DNA of 64,000 bases from Bacteriovoracaceae bacterium (GTDB lineage: Bacteria; Bdellovibrionota; Bacteriovoracia; Bacteriovoracales; Bacteriovoracaceae): NCBI GenBank assembly GCA_020630335.1, contig JAHDBN010000005.1, positions 78,467 through 142,466 on the forward strand, read 5' to 3'. Shown one piece after another: positions 17,370 through 26,435 of this stretch (position 1 is its first letter; every line of letters starts with the position of its first letter). The notes under the pieces were generated by a model. It saw only the letters and a program-made list of their open reading frames with translations, did no database searches and was not told the origin of the DNA. Made by a program: the position numbers and the translations under genes.

Positions 17370-18602
17370 ATGAGATCTTTATTCACTATCACTAGATACT
17401 TTTGTATCGCCTCTTTTCTTTTTCTTTATTCATGTCAGGACACAAGTTTTTATGCAGACAATTCTGTAAGTCCTGGATCTTCTCAAGATGATGGAGGAGT
17501 TGATGATAGATTCGGCTTTGATGACGGAGCTGGAGATGATGGTGGAGCAGATTCTGGAACAGATAGCGGTGTAGATGGAGGAGCTGATTCTGGAACAGAT
17601 AGCGGTACAGACGGAGGAGCTGATTCTGGAACAGATAGCGGTACAGATTCTGGAACTGATGATGGAGGAGGTAATGATGATGGTACTGCAAGTGATGGCG
17701 GAGCTGATTCTGGTGTAGATTCAGGAACAGATGGCGGTGGAAAAGAATGGGTAATGGATAGATTTGATGTCAACAAGCAGGATGCTGGTGAGATTGATAT
17801 TTTATGGGTTATTGATAACTCAGGATCTATGAAAGATGAGCAACAAGCATTAGCAGATAATTTCGATGAATTTATCAGACATTTTGTTACTAAAGATATT
17901 GATTTTAAAATGAACATTATTACTACTGATACTAAAGATGACACTGTCGGGGGAGAGCCTAACTTTGCATTAGATCAATACTTAACAAGAGCTCATTACG
18001 AGACAGATGCGAATGATTTTTTTGATGTTTTCTCTGATGCTATAAAAGTGGGAACGAATGGATATTGGCGTGAAAAAGGTTTACTTGCTGCAGATATGTT
18101 TTTTAGAAAATATCATAATGAATTTTTTAGAGAAAAAGCTCATGCAGCAATTGTTTATGTTTCTGATGAGGAAGATCAATCGTCTTTGAGTGTAGAGAAA
18201 TATGTTGATAAAGCTGTTGCTTATAAAAACAATATGAAGTCAAAACTCCAAATGCATGCAATCGTTCTTGACGATGTTCTTCCTGGAGCGGGACCTAATG
18301 GAGTACAGAGAGGTGGGAAAAGATATATTGAAGCCGCCAACAGAACAAATGGGCTTTACAAAGAGATTACGGAGCCTTTTGCTCAGACATTAAGCAAAAT
18401 TGGGCAAGATATTGTTTCGAATCTTCAAAACTTTATTTTATCTGAAAAACCAATTGAAAGTACTATTGAAGTATATGTAGATAATCAGCTGATTGATGCT
18501 TCAAAGTGGGAATATAATGCAAACTTAAACTCTGTCGAATTTGTTTACCCATACGCTCCAGCGGTAGGTAGCAAAATTCGAGTATATTACACAGCTGAAT
18601 AA
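17370..18602 (+). CDS. von Willebrand A-domain surface lipoprotein with Asp/Gly/Ser/Thr repeat linker
   Basis: A 410-residue lipoprotein. The ATG at 17370 is preferred over one 21 bases upstream because AGGAGA precedes it and it gives a clean lipoprotein signal (Cys22 after FLFLYS). Residues 35-125 are a linker built of GADSGTDSGTDG-like units, resembling linkers in myxobacterial surface proteins and possibly calcium-binding. The VWA domain (about 140-350) has the MIDAS motif DNSGS (Asp149, Ser151, Ser153) and a VSDEEDQSS segment. A C-terminal beta region ends YPYAPAVGSKIRVYY. It probably mediates metal-dependent adhesion at the cell surface. A FliA promoter lies upstream and a terminator downstream, so it is a single-gene unit, probably made with the motility regulon. 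Confidence 0.85.
   Translation: MRSLFTITRYFCIASFLFLYSCQDTSFYADNSVSPGSSQDDGGVDDRFGFDDGAGDDGGADSGTDSGVDGGADSGTDSGTDGGADSGTDSGTDSGTDDGGGNDDGTASDGGADSGVDSGTDGGGKEWVMDRFDVNKQDAGEIDILWVIDNSGSMKDEQQALADNFDEFIRHFVTKDIDFKMNIITTDTKDDTVGGEPNFALDQYLTRAHYETDANDFFDVFSDAIKVGTNGYWREKGLLAADMFFRKYHNEFFREKAHAAIVYVSDEEDQSSLSVEKYVDKAVAYKNNMKSKLQMHAIVLDDVLPGAGPNGVQRGGKRYIEAANRTNGLYKEITEPFAQTLSKIGQDIVSNLQNFILSEKPIESTIEVYVDNQLIDASKWEYNANLNSVEFVYPYAPAVGSKIRVYYTAE
17544..17651 (+). repeat. 36-bp in-frame tandem repeat, three copies
   Basis: Three consecutive 36-base units (17544-17579, 17580-17615, 17616-17651) encode twelve-residue blocks of the type GADSGTDSGTDG with a few base changes between copies. Partial units continue on both sides to about 17741. 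Repeats of this kind change copy number by slippage or recombination, so the linker length may vary between strains. Confidence 0.85.
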
Positions 18603-18619
18603 TTTTAGTAGTCAATAAA

Positions 18620-18653
18620 TTTGGGGCTAGGAAAAAAATTCCAAGCCCCAAAA
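18620..18653 (+). terminator. terminator of the VWA lipoprotein gene
   Basis: An interrupted hairpin with outer stem TTTGGGGCT/AGCCCCAAA and inner stem GGAA/TTCC around an A-rich loop, 17 bases after the stop codon. The A-rich right flank lacks a T run on this strand, so termination efficiency is uncertain, but stem strength and position fit. Confidence 0.65.
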
Positions 18654-18702
18654 TATGTTAATATAAAACAGAAGTTTACGTTTATATTATAAGGAAATAA
18701 GT

Positions 18703-19428
18703 ATGAAACAGTTATGGAAGATACTGGTTTTATTTTTAGCGTTTAATCATCTCAACTCATTCGCTTCAGAAGACTCTTTATATGATTTTTTATGGTTAGA
18801 CCCTGACAAGTCAGTCTATGTTTTACAGAATAAGTTATATAAAAAAACAAACTCCTTTTATCTTGAAATCGATGGTGGCCTTGCTTTTGGTGATGAATTT
18901 CTAAATACTCACAATGTAAATTTGAAGTTAGGGTATTATTTAAATGAAGAGTGGGGAATAGAGTTATTTGGTTCTAAATACTTTAATAGCTTTGCTTCTA
19001 ATAAAGAACAAGTTAAAAATGTTGCAGGTGTTTATCCTTTCTTACGAAGGCCACAAATGGCTTATGGTGCAACTGTTCAGTGGACGCCTTTTTATGGGAA
19101 GATAAATACATTTAATAAGATTTTTTATTTTGATTGGGGATTTGGTTTAGGAGCAGCATTCTTAGATACTGATTCTAATTTGAAGGTTGCTGGGGTAACT
19201 GGTCTAGCTGAAAGATTTGATGATGAATCACAGGTTTCTTTTGTTTATAAAACTGATTTTAGATTTCATATCAATAGAAACTGGCACCTTACAGCTGAGT
19301 TAAGAGGATTGCTATTTAGTGCTCCGGTTGTAAAGAAAAATCCTATCTCTGGAAGTGAAAATTTAGAAGGAGAAGCACAGATATTTGATTATTACGATTT
19401 TATGATCGGAATTGGTTACAAATTTTAG
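18703..19428 (+). CDS. outer-membrane beta-barrel protein, Glt-like cluster
   Basis: A 241-residue protein with a signal peptide (cut after SFA near residue 21), alternating amphipathic strands and a C-terminal aromatic strand ending GIGYKF, which is the outer-membrane insertion signature. It resembles the outer-membrane beta-barrel domain family (TIGR04565-type) found in myxobacteria and relatives, whose GltA/B/H members belong to the gliding machinery. It is the first gene of a tightly spaced ten-gene unit that also encodes a TolQ/R-like motor, and is followed after six bases by a TPR protein. I infer it is the outer-membrane end of an envelope-spanning gliding-type complex. Confidence 0.72.
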   Translation: MKQLWKILVLFLAFNHLNSFASEDSLYDFLWLDPDKSVYVLQNKLYKKTNSFYLEIDGGLAFGDEFLNTHNVNLKLGYYLNEEWGIELFGSKYFNSFASNKEQVKNVAGVYPFLRRPQMAYGATVQWTPFYGKINTFNKIFYFDWGFGLGAAFLDTDSNLKVAGVTGLAERFDDESQVSFVYKTDFRFHINRNWHLTAELRGLLFSAPVVKKNPISGSENLEGEAQIFDYYDFMIGIGYKF

Positions 19429-19434
19429 GAGATA

Positions 19435-20811
19435 ATGTTGAAAAAAATATTGTTGTCATTATTTCTTGTTAGTTCTTCAATGAGTTTTTCTCAGCCAGAT
19501 ACTGGTAAGCTTTTTTATAAAAAATCAATCAAGCATTACAAAGATAGAAATTTTAATCTTTCTCTTTATTTTTTATTTTCTTTGATTAAAAAAAATAATG
19601 GGGCCAGTGCAAAAGAGAAAAAACTCTTAAACGTTCTTCTTGCACAAACTGGAACTTTACCACTGTATTTGTATGATGTTTCACTGCTTGAAAAAATTTC
19701 GAATCCATATATAAACCTTCATTTAGCGAACATTTACTTTAAAAAGAAGATGTACGATAAAGCGATGACTTATGCAGCTCAGGTTCCTAAGAAAAATAAG
19801 TTTTATGCTGAAGCACAATTATTAACGGGAACCACATTGCAAGTATTAGGAAATCCTAATTACCCTACACATTATAAAACTTGTATTCAGTCTGCATCCT
19901 CAAGAGCTAAAAAAGTTTCTAATAAAAAATTTGGACTTTATTACAATCTTATTAAAGAGAATTGCCAAATTAATTATGCCAGAGATTTATTCAAAAAAAG
20001 AGAGTATGCACTTTCTAATGCAACTTATAACGAAATACCAAAGACTGCTTACTCATGGCCTTATATTTTATTAGAAAAAGGTTGGAATTATTATAAACAA
20101 AAAGATTACAACAGAACTCTTGGAGTGTTGATGACTTATGAGTCACCACTTTTATCTTCTTATTTTTTACCAGAAGCTGAAATCTTGAAAGCCTTAAGTT
20201 ATTATAATTTATGTCTCTATAAAGATACAGCAATCTTGATTGAAAAATTTTTCAAAGTATATAAGAAAAGATCTAGGAATTTAAGAAGTTTTGTAAAGAC
20301 TCACAAAAATCCAGAAACGTATTTTGATTTCATTGATAAGAAAAATAGCTCTTTGATTGAGAATCAGTATATTAAAAGTTTGAGAAACCAGTTGAAGAAA
20401 AAGTTAAAAGTAAATCTTCATTATGGTTCTTATAAAAAAGCGAAGAAAGAATTAATGGCCTTAAAAAAGAAAGGTGCAAGTGGGCGAGATATTAAGTTCT
20501 TAGAGTTTACTTTGAAAAGCATGAAGAAAAAAATTGGTCGACACGTTCAAGAATATTTTTATTATTTTATTAATCAAATTAATTTTGTAGCAAGTGAAAT
20601 GTTCAATATTAGATTAGAAATTATCACTAGGAAAAAAGATCTTCTTTATGATGACAAAAAACTTATTTCATCTAGAGCAAGAGGTTCTCATAATGAAGTA
20701 AATCGCTCAAGTGATGAGTTCTTTTATACTTTCAAAGGAGCCTTCTGGGCCGATGAGCTAGGAGATTATTCCTTTGGATTGAAATCAAATTGTGTGGAAG
20801 TGAAAAGATAA
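19435..20811 (+). CDS. exported TPR-like protein, Glt-like cluster
   Basis: A 458-residue exported protein with signal peptide MLKKILLSLFLVSSSMSFS and a TAGGAGA site before the ATG. It is very Lys- and Tyr-rich and helical. TPR-like helix pairs include the segment LEKGWNYYKQKDYNRTLGVL near residue 213. It lies between the beta-barrel gene and the motor genes, so a periplasmic scaffold role like myxobacterial GltC is plausible, but the sequence alone does not prove orthology. Confidence 0.65.
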   Translation: MLKKILLSLFLVSSSMSFSQPDTGKLFYKKSIKHYKDRNFNLSLYFLFSLIKKNNGASAKEKKLLNVLLAQTGTLPLYLYDVSLLEKISNPYINLHLANIYFKKKMYDKAMTYAAQVPKKNKFYAEAQLLTGTTLQVLGNPNYPTHYKTCIQSASSRAKKVSNKKFGLYYNLIKENCQINYARDLFKKREYALSNATYNEIPKTAYSWPYILLEKGWNYYKQKDYNRTLGVLMTYESPLLSSYFLPEAEILKALSYYNLCLYKDTAILIEKFFKVYKKRSRNLRSFVKTHKNPETYFDFIDKKNSSLIENQYIKSLRNQLKKKLKVNLHYGSYKKAKKELMALKKKGASGRDIKFLEFTLKSMKKKIGRHVQEYFYYFINQINFVASEMFNIRLEIITRKKDLLYDDKKLISSRARGSHNEVNRSSDEFFYTFKGAFWADELGDYSFGLKSNCVEVKR

Positions 20812-20822
20812 GGAGAAACTGA

Positions 20823-21074
20823 GTGAAAAAAATGCCTATTATTTTTTTATTTATGTTGCTGGGGTCTAATATAAACATGGCGCAAGAGCGTGTTATTAAA
20901 AAATACCAAAAACGTCAGAAAGTAGATTTAGGAGATTTGGAAATTAAAGGAGAAATTGTAACTCCTGGAGATTTTTCCATTCAAGTAGAAAGAAGGAAGA
21001 AATTTAGTAAAAGTTTATACGATAGAAATGAATTTAACTTTGAACTCAGAAATGATGTTCTCAATTTAAGATAA
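20823..21074 (+). CDS. small periplasmic protein of the Glt-like cluster
   Basis: An 83-residue protein starting at GTG eight bases after AGGAGA. A signal peptide (about residues 1-20, ending NMA) is followed by a mature part of only about 60 residues with a central segment DLGDLEIKGEIVTPGDF and a strongly basic ERRKKF patch. It has tight spacing to both neighbours (11 and 16 bases), good codon continuity and the right ribosome site, so it is a real gene. Function unknown; its place directly upstream of the TolQ-like gene suggests a motor or scaffold accessory. Confidence 0.65.
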   Translation: MKKMPIIFLFMLLGSNINMAQERVIKKYQKRQKVDLGDLEIKGEIVTPGDFSIQVERRKKFSKSLYDRNEFNFELRNDVLNLR

Positions 21075-21090
21075 GCAAGGGAGATTTTGC

Positions 21091-21804
21091 ATGGAATCAA
21101 CAACACAAGCAGTAGCAACTGCAGCCGAGACAACAGAACAAAGTGGTGGTTTTTTTACCTTCATGGGACAATTTATGGAAGACGGAGGGATCTTTATGTG
21201 GATCATTTTGTTTTCTTGGGTTTTTGCTGTTGTGTACTCAGTATTTAAGTATATGAAGTTAAAGCAATCAGACATTGATGCTCCTTCATTTATGAGTAAA
21301 TTAAAAAGTTTTGTTCTTGATAATCAAGTAGAGCATGCCATTCAGTTATGTCAAAACTCTAAAGCAGATCTAGGTATAGTTTTAAAAGAAGGACTTAAAA
21401 GAACAAATCAAAGTAGACAACAAATTCAAGATATCGTTGAAGCTTCGATTATTAGTATAAACGCCAAAGTAGAGAAAGGACTTGGGTATATTGCCTTAGT
21501 TGCTAATATATCAACGCTTTTAGGATTACTTGGAACTATTTATGGTTTGATTCAATCATTTGCAGCAGTTGCTTCAGCTGATCCAAGTGAGAAAGCAATT
21601 CTCTTAGCTCAAGGGATTTCAAAGGCCATGAATACCACTGCTTTTGGTCTTATTAGTGCAATCACTTTATTAGTTATTCATTCTTACTTGACTAACAAAG
21701 CTCAAAAAATTGTAACCGATGTTGATGAGTACAGCATGAGATTAATTGATCTTATAGGAACCAAGAAGAATAAAGAGTATCGAGATGCAGAAAGAGCGGC
21801 TTAA
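21091..21804 (+). CDS. MotA/TolQ/ExbB proton channel family protein (AglR-like)
   Basis: A 237-residue inner-membrane stator subunit. Three membrane segments are visible: about 34-52 (FMWIILFSWVFAVVYSVF), 133-155 (within YIALVANISTLLGLLGTIYG) and 182-203. The last two form the conserved TolQ/ExbB pore region with LGLLGTIYGLI. In this family five TolQ-type chains surround a TolR/ExbD dimer and convert proton flow to rotation or force. Two ExbD-type genes follow immediately, the same one-plus-two arrangement as aglR-aglQ-aglS of myxobacterial gliding. That, and the neighbouring TPR and AgmX-like genes, make a gliding motor the best reading. A general Tol or Ton function is the alternative. Confidence 0.85.
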   Translation: MESTTQAVATAAETTEQSGGFFTFMGQFMEDGGIFMWIILFSWVFAVVYSVFKYMKLKQSDIDAPSFMSKLKSFVLDNQVEHAIQLCQNSKADLGIVLKEGLKRTNQSRQQIQDIVEASIISINAKVEKGLGYIALVANISTLLGLLGTIYGLIQSFAAVASADPSEKAILLAQGISKAMNTTAFGLISAITLLVIHSYLTNKAQKIVTDVDEYSMRLIDLIGTKKNKEYRDAERAA

Positions 21805-21837
21805 AGTTTAAGTATTTTATAAATATAAGGTGTACGT

Positions 21838-22317
21838 ATGTTAAGAAAAAGAAAATTAGATCATATCAAAAAAGTAAATGTGATTCCAATTTTGGATGCG
21901 GTCTTTATCTTCATTTTCTTTTTATTAATGTCAGCACAATTTATTGAACTCTATGAAATACATACTAAAAAACCACTTATTGAAGAAGTGAGTGACTCAA
22001 GTCCTGGAGCGAGCGCTAAAAGTAAAAACTTTAGACTTAAAATTTATGAAGATAAAATTCATATCACTGAAGGGATGAGTGAAAAACTCTTATCTAGTTT
22101 TGATTGGAGCGAGGAATCTTTTGAGAAATTCAAAGAGTATCTTTTAGGATTAAAACAGACTCATCGTGAAGAAAATTCGATTATTGTAAAGCCTAATCCT
22201 CAAGTAGATTTTAAGAAAATCATACAAGTTATAGATGTGGCTCAGCAATATGTGGATTTAAATGGAAGTAAAAAAGAAAAGCTTTTTAGAAATATAGCTT
22301 TCGAGTCGATGGAGTAA
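21838..22317 (+). CDS. ExbD/TolR-type motor protein 1
   Basis: A 159-residue protein with a short basic cytoplasmic N terminus, one membrane helix (about 14-36) carrying the proton-path aspartate Asp20 in VIPILDAVF, and a periplasmic domain. This is the ExbD/TolR plan. It would pair with the second ExbD-type protein encoded four bases downstream and with the TolQ-like channel upstream. The periplasmic part is typical in length, but its sequence has diverged from classical TolR. Confidence 0.82.
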   Translation: MLRKRKLDHIKKVNVIPILDAVFIFIFFLLMSAQFIELYEIHTKKPLIEEVSDSSPGASAKSKNFRLKIYEDKIHITEGMSEKLLSSFDWSEESFEKFKEYLLGLKQTHREENSIIVKPNPQVDFKKIIQVIDVAQQYVDLNGSKKEKLFRNIAFESME

Positions 22318-22320
22318 AAA

Positions 22321-22806
22321 ATGGCAAGAAAAGCAACATACAATATGTCGATTTATCAAAAAAAATATAAATCACAAGGAACAGTAAAAGAGTTTGAAGA
22401 GGTTGATATTACCTCATTGCTAGATATTCTAGTAATCTTACTTGTTTTTTTACTGAAGAGTTATAGTGCAAGTAGTTTAGATGTGAATCTTGTAAAAGAT
22501 TTAGATCTAACATCTTCTACATCAGTAGAATTAGGACAGTTTGGAGCAACAGTCCAGATTAATAAAGATGAAGAAATTTTTATTGATAATGAAAAAATCT
22601 CAACACTTACTTCGCCTGATCTTGAAAAAGTTTTATCTGAAAGACTTTTAGCAGTGAAAAGCAAGATCAAAGCAGAGGCTAATAAGCATATTAATATTGT
22701 TGTCGATAGCAGTCTTAAATATGAAAAAGTAGATAAAGTAATGAGCATTGCTGCACAAAATGAATACGAAGATTTTAAATTTATCGTACGTGGGAGTAAT
22801 AATTAA
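22321..22806 (+). CDS. ExbD/TolR-type motor protein 2
   Basis: A 161-residue ExbD/TolR relative with Asp35 in the ITSLLDILVILLVFLL membrane helix and a periplasmic domain ending FKFIVRGS. The two ExbD proteins here are clearly different, so the motor is probably hetero-dimeric, as with AglQ/AglS. The gene ends directly before the ATG of the large TPR gene. Confidence 0.82.
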   Translation: MARKATYNMSIYQKKYKSQGTVKEFEEVDITSLLDILVILLVFLLKSYSASSLDVNLVKDLDLTSSTSVELGQFGATVQINKDEEIFIDNEKISTLTSPDLEKVLSERLLAVKSKIKAEANKHINIVVDSSLKYEKVDKVMSIAAQNEYEDFKFIVRGSNN

Positions 22807-25653
22807 ATGAAGAAAATAGTTCTAATTATTTTTTCTTTTTCTTTGCTTAGTTTTGGAGGCCCAAAAGAAAGACGGATTTTAAATCTGGTTAAATTAGAAA
22901 TTCGATCAATTGCAAAAATAAAAAACAGAGACCATAACATGTCTTATCGATTATTCGAGCTTTATTCAGAAAGATTGCAATTGCTTAGAACGATTGAGAA
23001 TGAGAAAGTTTTCGCTGGAGTCGTTCGTAAAGAAAGTGCTTACAATCAGACAAATAGGTTATTTGTACAAACTCAAGAATTTGGAAAGCATTTCTTATTA
23101 AAGTACAAAAAAAGTCGTCACCTTCCAGAGGTATATATTAGATTAGCTTCTAATATCATTCATATTAAAAACGACCTGTCTAATCATGAGTTAGCAATTA
23201 AAACTTATTTAAAGAAAGCTTTGCAGTTAAGTGATGATGTGGAGTTAAAATATAAAGCAAATGTGACGTTGGCAGAGTTAGACTATAATTTAAATAGGTA
23301 TAAAAGTGCTGCGAAATATTACAACGAAGTAGTAAGAAACTCATCTGATCCCGCTCATACTAAACACTTATTAAATTACTCTTGGTGTTTATTTAAACTA
23401 AATAATTACGAAAATGCGATTTCTTTAGTTAAGAAATCGTTTAAATTATCTAAACAATACCCCAATAAATATGATGACACGAGAAGTAGAGTAGGAAAAG
23501 CCATTAATTATTTCTACACTTATAATAAGCAACCAGAGAGAGCGATTGATTTTCACGGAAAATACTTCAAATCAGAGCTTGCTAATAATGCAGTCGCAGT
23601 AGTTGAGTTGAGCTTGAAAAGAATCTCTTCACAATCGGCAATGAGTGCTGAGAGTAGAGCTCGAAAGTATTGTACTGGTTATAAAAACTATGAGTGTTTA
23701 TTTCGTTTGTCACAATTAAAACTTGATGTATTAAAAGCTGGGAAGAAGTATAATGAACATCGACGAGCGACGATCTCCATAGGTAAGGAATATGCAAAAC
23801 TTCCCAAAAAGCTTAAAGATTCTTTAGAAAATGAAACCTCTCTTGCTCTGAATAATATTGGAGAAACTACTCAGTATATGCAAACACTTGGGTATAAAAA
23901 TATTTACCTAATCAATAAAAGCAAAAAGAATACATATGAAGCAATTGTAGGAAATTATGATGTGCTTAAAGTTTTAAAACCTGAAATGCAGTATGAGTAT
24001 GCTTTTCTTCAAGGAGAAATATCTTATAAGGAAAAATATTTAGATAATGCTGCGAAGTTTTATAAAGAAAGTTATCAGCTAGTTAAGAAAGATAGAAATC
24101 AAAAAACAACAAAGAAAAAAGTTTTAAATGCAATGTTAGGAATAGCGAATGAAGAGAGCTTTCAGAATGATAAGTTTTTTGAATTCGCGAACGTAGAGTA
24201 TTTAAAAACTTATCCTAGAGAAAAAAAATCCCAAGGGATTTACGAAAATTTGTTTAATTTTTATTTTGGTAAGGAAAAGTTTTTAAAAGCAGAAAAGATA
24301 GTAAAAGCTTATCACCAAAAAATTCCATCAAAAGTTAAAATTCAAAGAGATATGCAAACAACTCTGACTGATCATTATATTAAGAGAAAAGATACTGAGA
24401 AAGTAATGAAGTTGCTTGGAAGTTATCAGAGAGGATACCTTTCTTATCCAAAATCTTTTATTGATAAAAATATAGCAATTTTTGGTGGATTAGTTTTTGA
24501 AAAAGCTAAGAAAATCGAAGATTCAGGTGACATTTTAAAAGCTCAACTAGAATATGAAAAAATCTTTAATAATAAGTTATATCCAAAAGAGATTCGTTAT
24601 AACGCTGCATTCAATGTTGGGATTAACAAGTTAAAGCAACATAAGACAGAAGAGGCTTATACTTGGATAAAATCAGTAATAGAGAAAGATTCTTCAAAAA
24701 ATATTGCTAATAAAATTGATGGCATTATGGTCGCTGCTCAAAAATTTTATTTATTACAGAAAATTGATTTTGCTAAAGAGTTTTATGGTTTTGTATCACG
24801 GAACCATTGCAAAACAACAAAAAACTTTAAGAACCATTATCCTCAAATCCAAGAGTTGAATTTAGCAACAAATGATTATAGAAGTTTTGAATCTTTAGAA
24901 TCAAATGCACGGGCTTGTAATGTTCCGAATACAGAAGTTGCTCTAGCAAAAAAATCTTATATCGAAAGTTTAGTTTTAAATAACAAATCAGGGCTTTTAG
25001 TTAGTAAAATGAAAAGAGACTCTCAATATCTTGATTATCAAAATTTTATTTTAGATCATATCATTTCAAATTATTGGTCTGGAGCGAGACCTTCAAACCT
25101 TGGGACTAATAATGCTAACTATCAAAATGTTGTAGGGTTTCTGAGTGGCAACCAATTTGCAACAAAAAAAGTGATTGATAAAGTACAAGATATTAAATCT
25201 TTTGAACGTTTTGCTAAAGAATCAATTAACCAGCAGTATGTGTTAAATCAACAAGGAGCATTTTCTTTTCCTAGTTTCGAGCAAGACTTTACTGATAAAA
25301 TGAATACTTTGAATATAATTAAGGAACGTGGGTTAAAACTTGCTGAGGCAAGTAGTGACCCTGATGTTTATTCAGCAATCTTAGCAATAGTACATAAAAA
25401 CTTTGTTGAATTTAGAGGTAGTGTGGAATCTTTTAAAGTAAATACCGAGGACGCTGCATTAAAAGTTGAAGTTGAGAATAACTTATCTCAAATTGTAGCA
25501 GGATTAAGAAATCAAGAAAATGAATTCTTTGGCACATATTCTCAATTGAAAAAGAAAAATAAATTAAAAAATCATTTCGTTAAGCTTTTCAGATCTTCTG
25601 AGAAGAGAAGTTCTATCGCTACGAGTATTGATGAAAGAGAGTTGTTGAAATGA
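22807..25653 (+). CDS. large exported TPR-repeat protein (GltD-like)
   Basis: A 948-residue, highly helical, Lys/Asn/Tyr-rich protein with a signal peptide (MKKIVLIIFSFSLLSFG). TPR-like helix hairpins recur throughout, for example in KAALDYNLNRYKSAAKYYNEV-type segments near 170 and in later repeats around 400-460 and 600-640. Zero spacing to the ExbD gene before it and a four-base overlap with the lipoprotein gene after it indicate one operon. The order motor, large TPR, TPR lipoprotein, FHA/AgmX is close to the myxobacterial gltD-gltE-...-gltG arrangement, so a periplasmic scaffold of a gliding complex is likely. Orthology is inferred from context. Confidence 0.7.
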   Translation: MKKIVLIIFSFSLLSFGGPKERRILNLVKLEIRSIAKIKNRDHNMSYRLFELYSERLQLLRTIENEKVFAGVVRKESAYNQTNRLFVQTQEFGKHFLLKYKKSRHLPEVYIRLASNIIHIKNDLSNHELAIKTYLKKALQLSDDVELKYKANVTLAELDYNLNRYKSAAKYYNEVVRNSSDPAHTKHLLNYSWCLFKLNNYENAISLVKKSFKLSKQYPNKYDDTRSRVGKAINYFYTYNKQPERAIDFHGKYFKSELANNAVAVVELSLKRISSQSAMSAESRARKYCTGYKNYECLFRLSQLKLDVLKAGKKYNEHRRATISIGKEYAKLPKKLKDSLENETSLALNNIGETTQYMQTLGYKNIYLINKSKKNTYEAIVGNYDVLKVLKPEMQYEYAFLQGEISYKEKYLDNAAKFYKESYQLVKKDRNQKTTKKKVLNAMLGIANEESFQNDKFFEFANVEYLKTYPREKKSQGIYENLFNFYFGKEKFLKAEKIVKAYHQKIPSKVKIQRDMQTTLTDHYIKRKDTEKVMKLLGSYQRGYLSYPKSFIDKNIAIFGGLVFEKAKKIEDSGDILKAQLEYEKIFNNKLYPKEIRYNAAFNVGINKLKQHKTEEAYTWIKSVIEKDSSKNIANKIDGIMVAAQKFYLLQKIDFAKEFYGFVSRNHCKTTKNFKNHYPQIQELNLATNDYRSFESLESNARACNVPNTEVALAKKSYIESLVLNNKSGLLVSKMKRDSQYLDYQNFILDHIISNYWSGARPSNLGTNNANYQNVVGFLSGNQFATKKVIDKVQDIKSFERFAKESINQQYVLNQQGAFSFPSFEQDFTDKMNTLNIIKERGLKLAEASSDPDVYSAILAIVHKNFVEFRGSVESFKVNTEDAALKVEVENNLSQIVAGLRNQENEFFGTYSQLKKKNKLKNHFVKLFRSSEKRSSIATSIDERELLK

Positions 25654-26435
25654 TAAAGAAAATATTATTATTAGTTTTTTTATTCTCTTGTGCTTCTAGT
25701 GAATACTCAAAGAAGACTGAGGTTTCAGCAGAAAAAATTGGTGACTTTGATTCCTTTATGTCGATGTGTAAAAAAAATCCTATTAAGGCAAAAAAGATTT
25801 TGGAATCTCAAGAAATTAAAGAACAATCAGCTGAGCATTGGGGTAAGATTGGGAATTGTTATATAGAACAAAGAAATTTTGCAAAAGCGCGATTGTACTT
25901 AAAAATAGGTGAGTCAATTGATCATAGAAACTCACGAATCATGCAAGGATTTGCAAGATTGTATATGGCCAATAGGAATTATCACAAAGCATATGAAATC
26001 TTTCAAGAAATTGAAAAGTTTAATGAAGTTAGTAGTCTGAAAATATTAGCGAAGTTAGAAAACTACTTTGGTAATCATGAGAAGTCCAATGATCTTATCT
26101 CAAGGTTTATGAATAGAATTGAAAAAAATGAAGTTGTTGATTATGTTAAATTATCAGCTAAAAACGATATTGCCCAAGAAGATTTCTCAAATGCAGTTAA
26201 AAGATTTGAAAAGCATCAAAGAGAAATCTCTAAAGATGAAGAGGGTCGATACTTGTTTGCTTATTCATTGGCCCATATGGGAGAACTTGAAAAGGCTAAA
26301 ATGTTATTGTCTCAGAGAAAACCCGCAGGACAGTCATCGTATTTTCAACTCTATAATCAAGTACAACATTTCATAAATACAGAAACCAGTAAAAAACAAA
26401 TGCAGGAGGTTCATCATGGCCCAGCCTCAAGTTAA
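25650..26435 (+). CDS. TPR lipoprotein (GltE/AglT-like)
   Basis: A 261-residue lipoprotein (lipobox LFSC, Cys14). The mature part is built of TPR units, e.g. the region around residues 65-125 with WGKIGNCYIEQRNFAKARLY. The start overlaps the previous stop by four bases, and its 3' end overlaps the FHA gene by 20 bases. A TPR lipoprotein between a large TPR protein and an FHA/AgmX protein matches the position of GltE (AglT) in myxobacterial gliding clusters. It is expected at the inner face of the outer membrane. Confidence 0.75.
   Translation: MIKKILLLVFLFSCASSEYSKKTEVSAEKIGDFDSFMSMCKKNPIKAKKILESQEIKEQSAEHWGKIGNCYIEQRNFAKARLYLKIGESIDHRNSRIMQGFARLYMANRNYHKAYEIFQEIEKFNEVSSLKILAKLENYFGNHEKSNDLISRFMNRIEKNEVVDYVKLSAKNDIAQEDFSNAVKRFEKHQREISKDEEGRYLFAYSLAHMGELEKAKMLLSQRKPAGQSSYFQLYNQVQHFINTETSKKQMQEVHHGPASS

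Noticed and set aside
17392-17944. Two long minus-strand frames over the VWA gene, one Pro/Ser-rich and one His/Leu-rich
   Set aside because: They are shadows of the repeat linker (reversed Gly/Asp/Ser/Thr codons), not separate genes.
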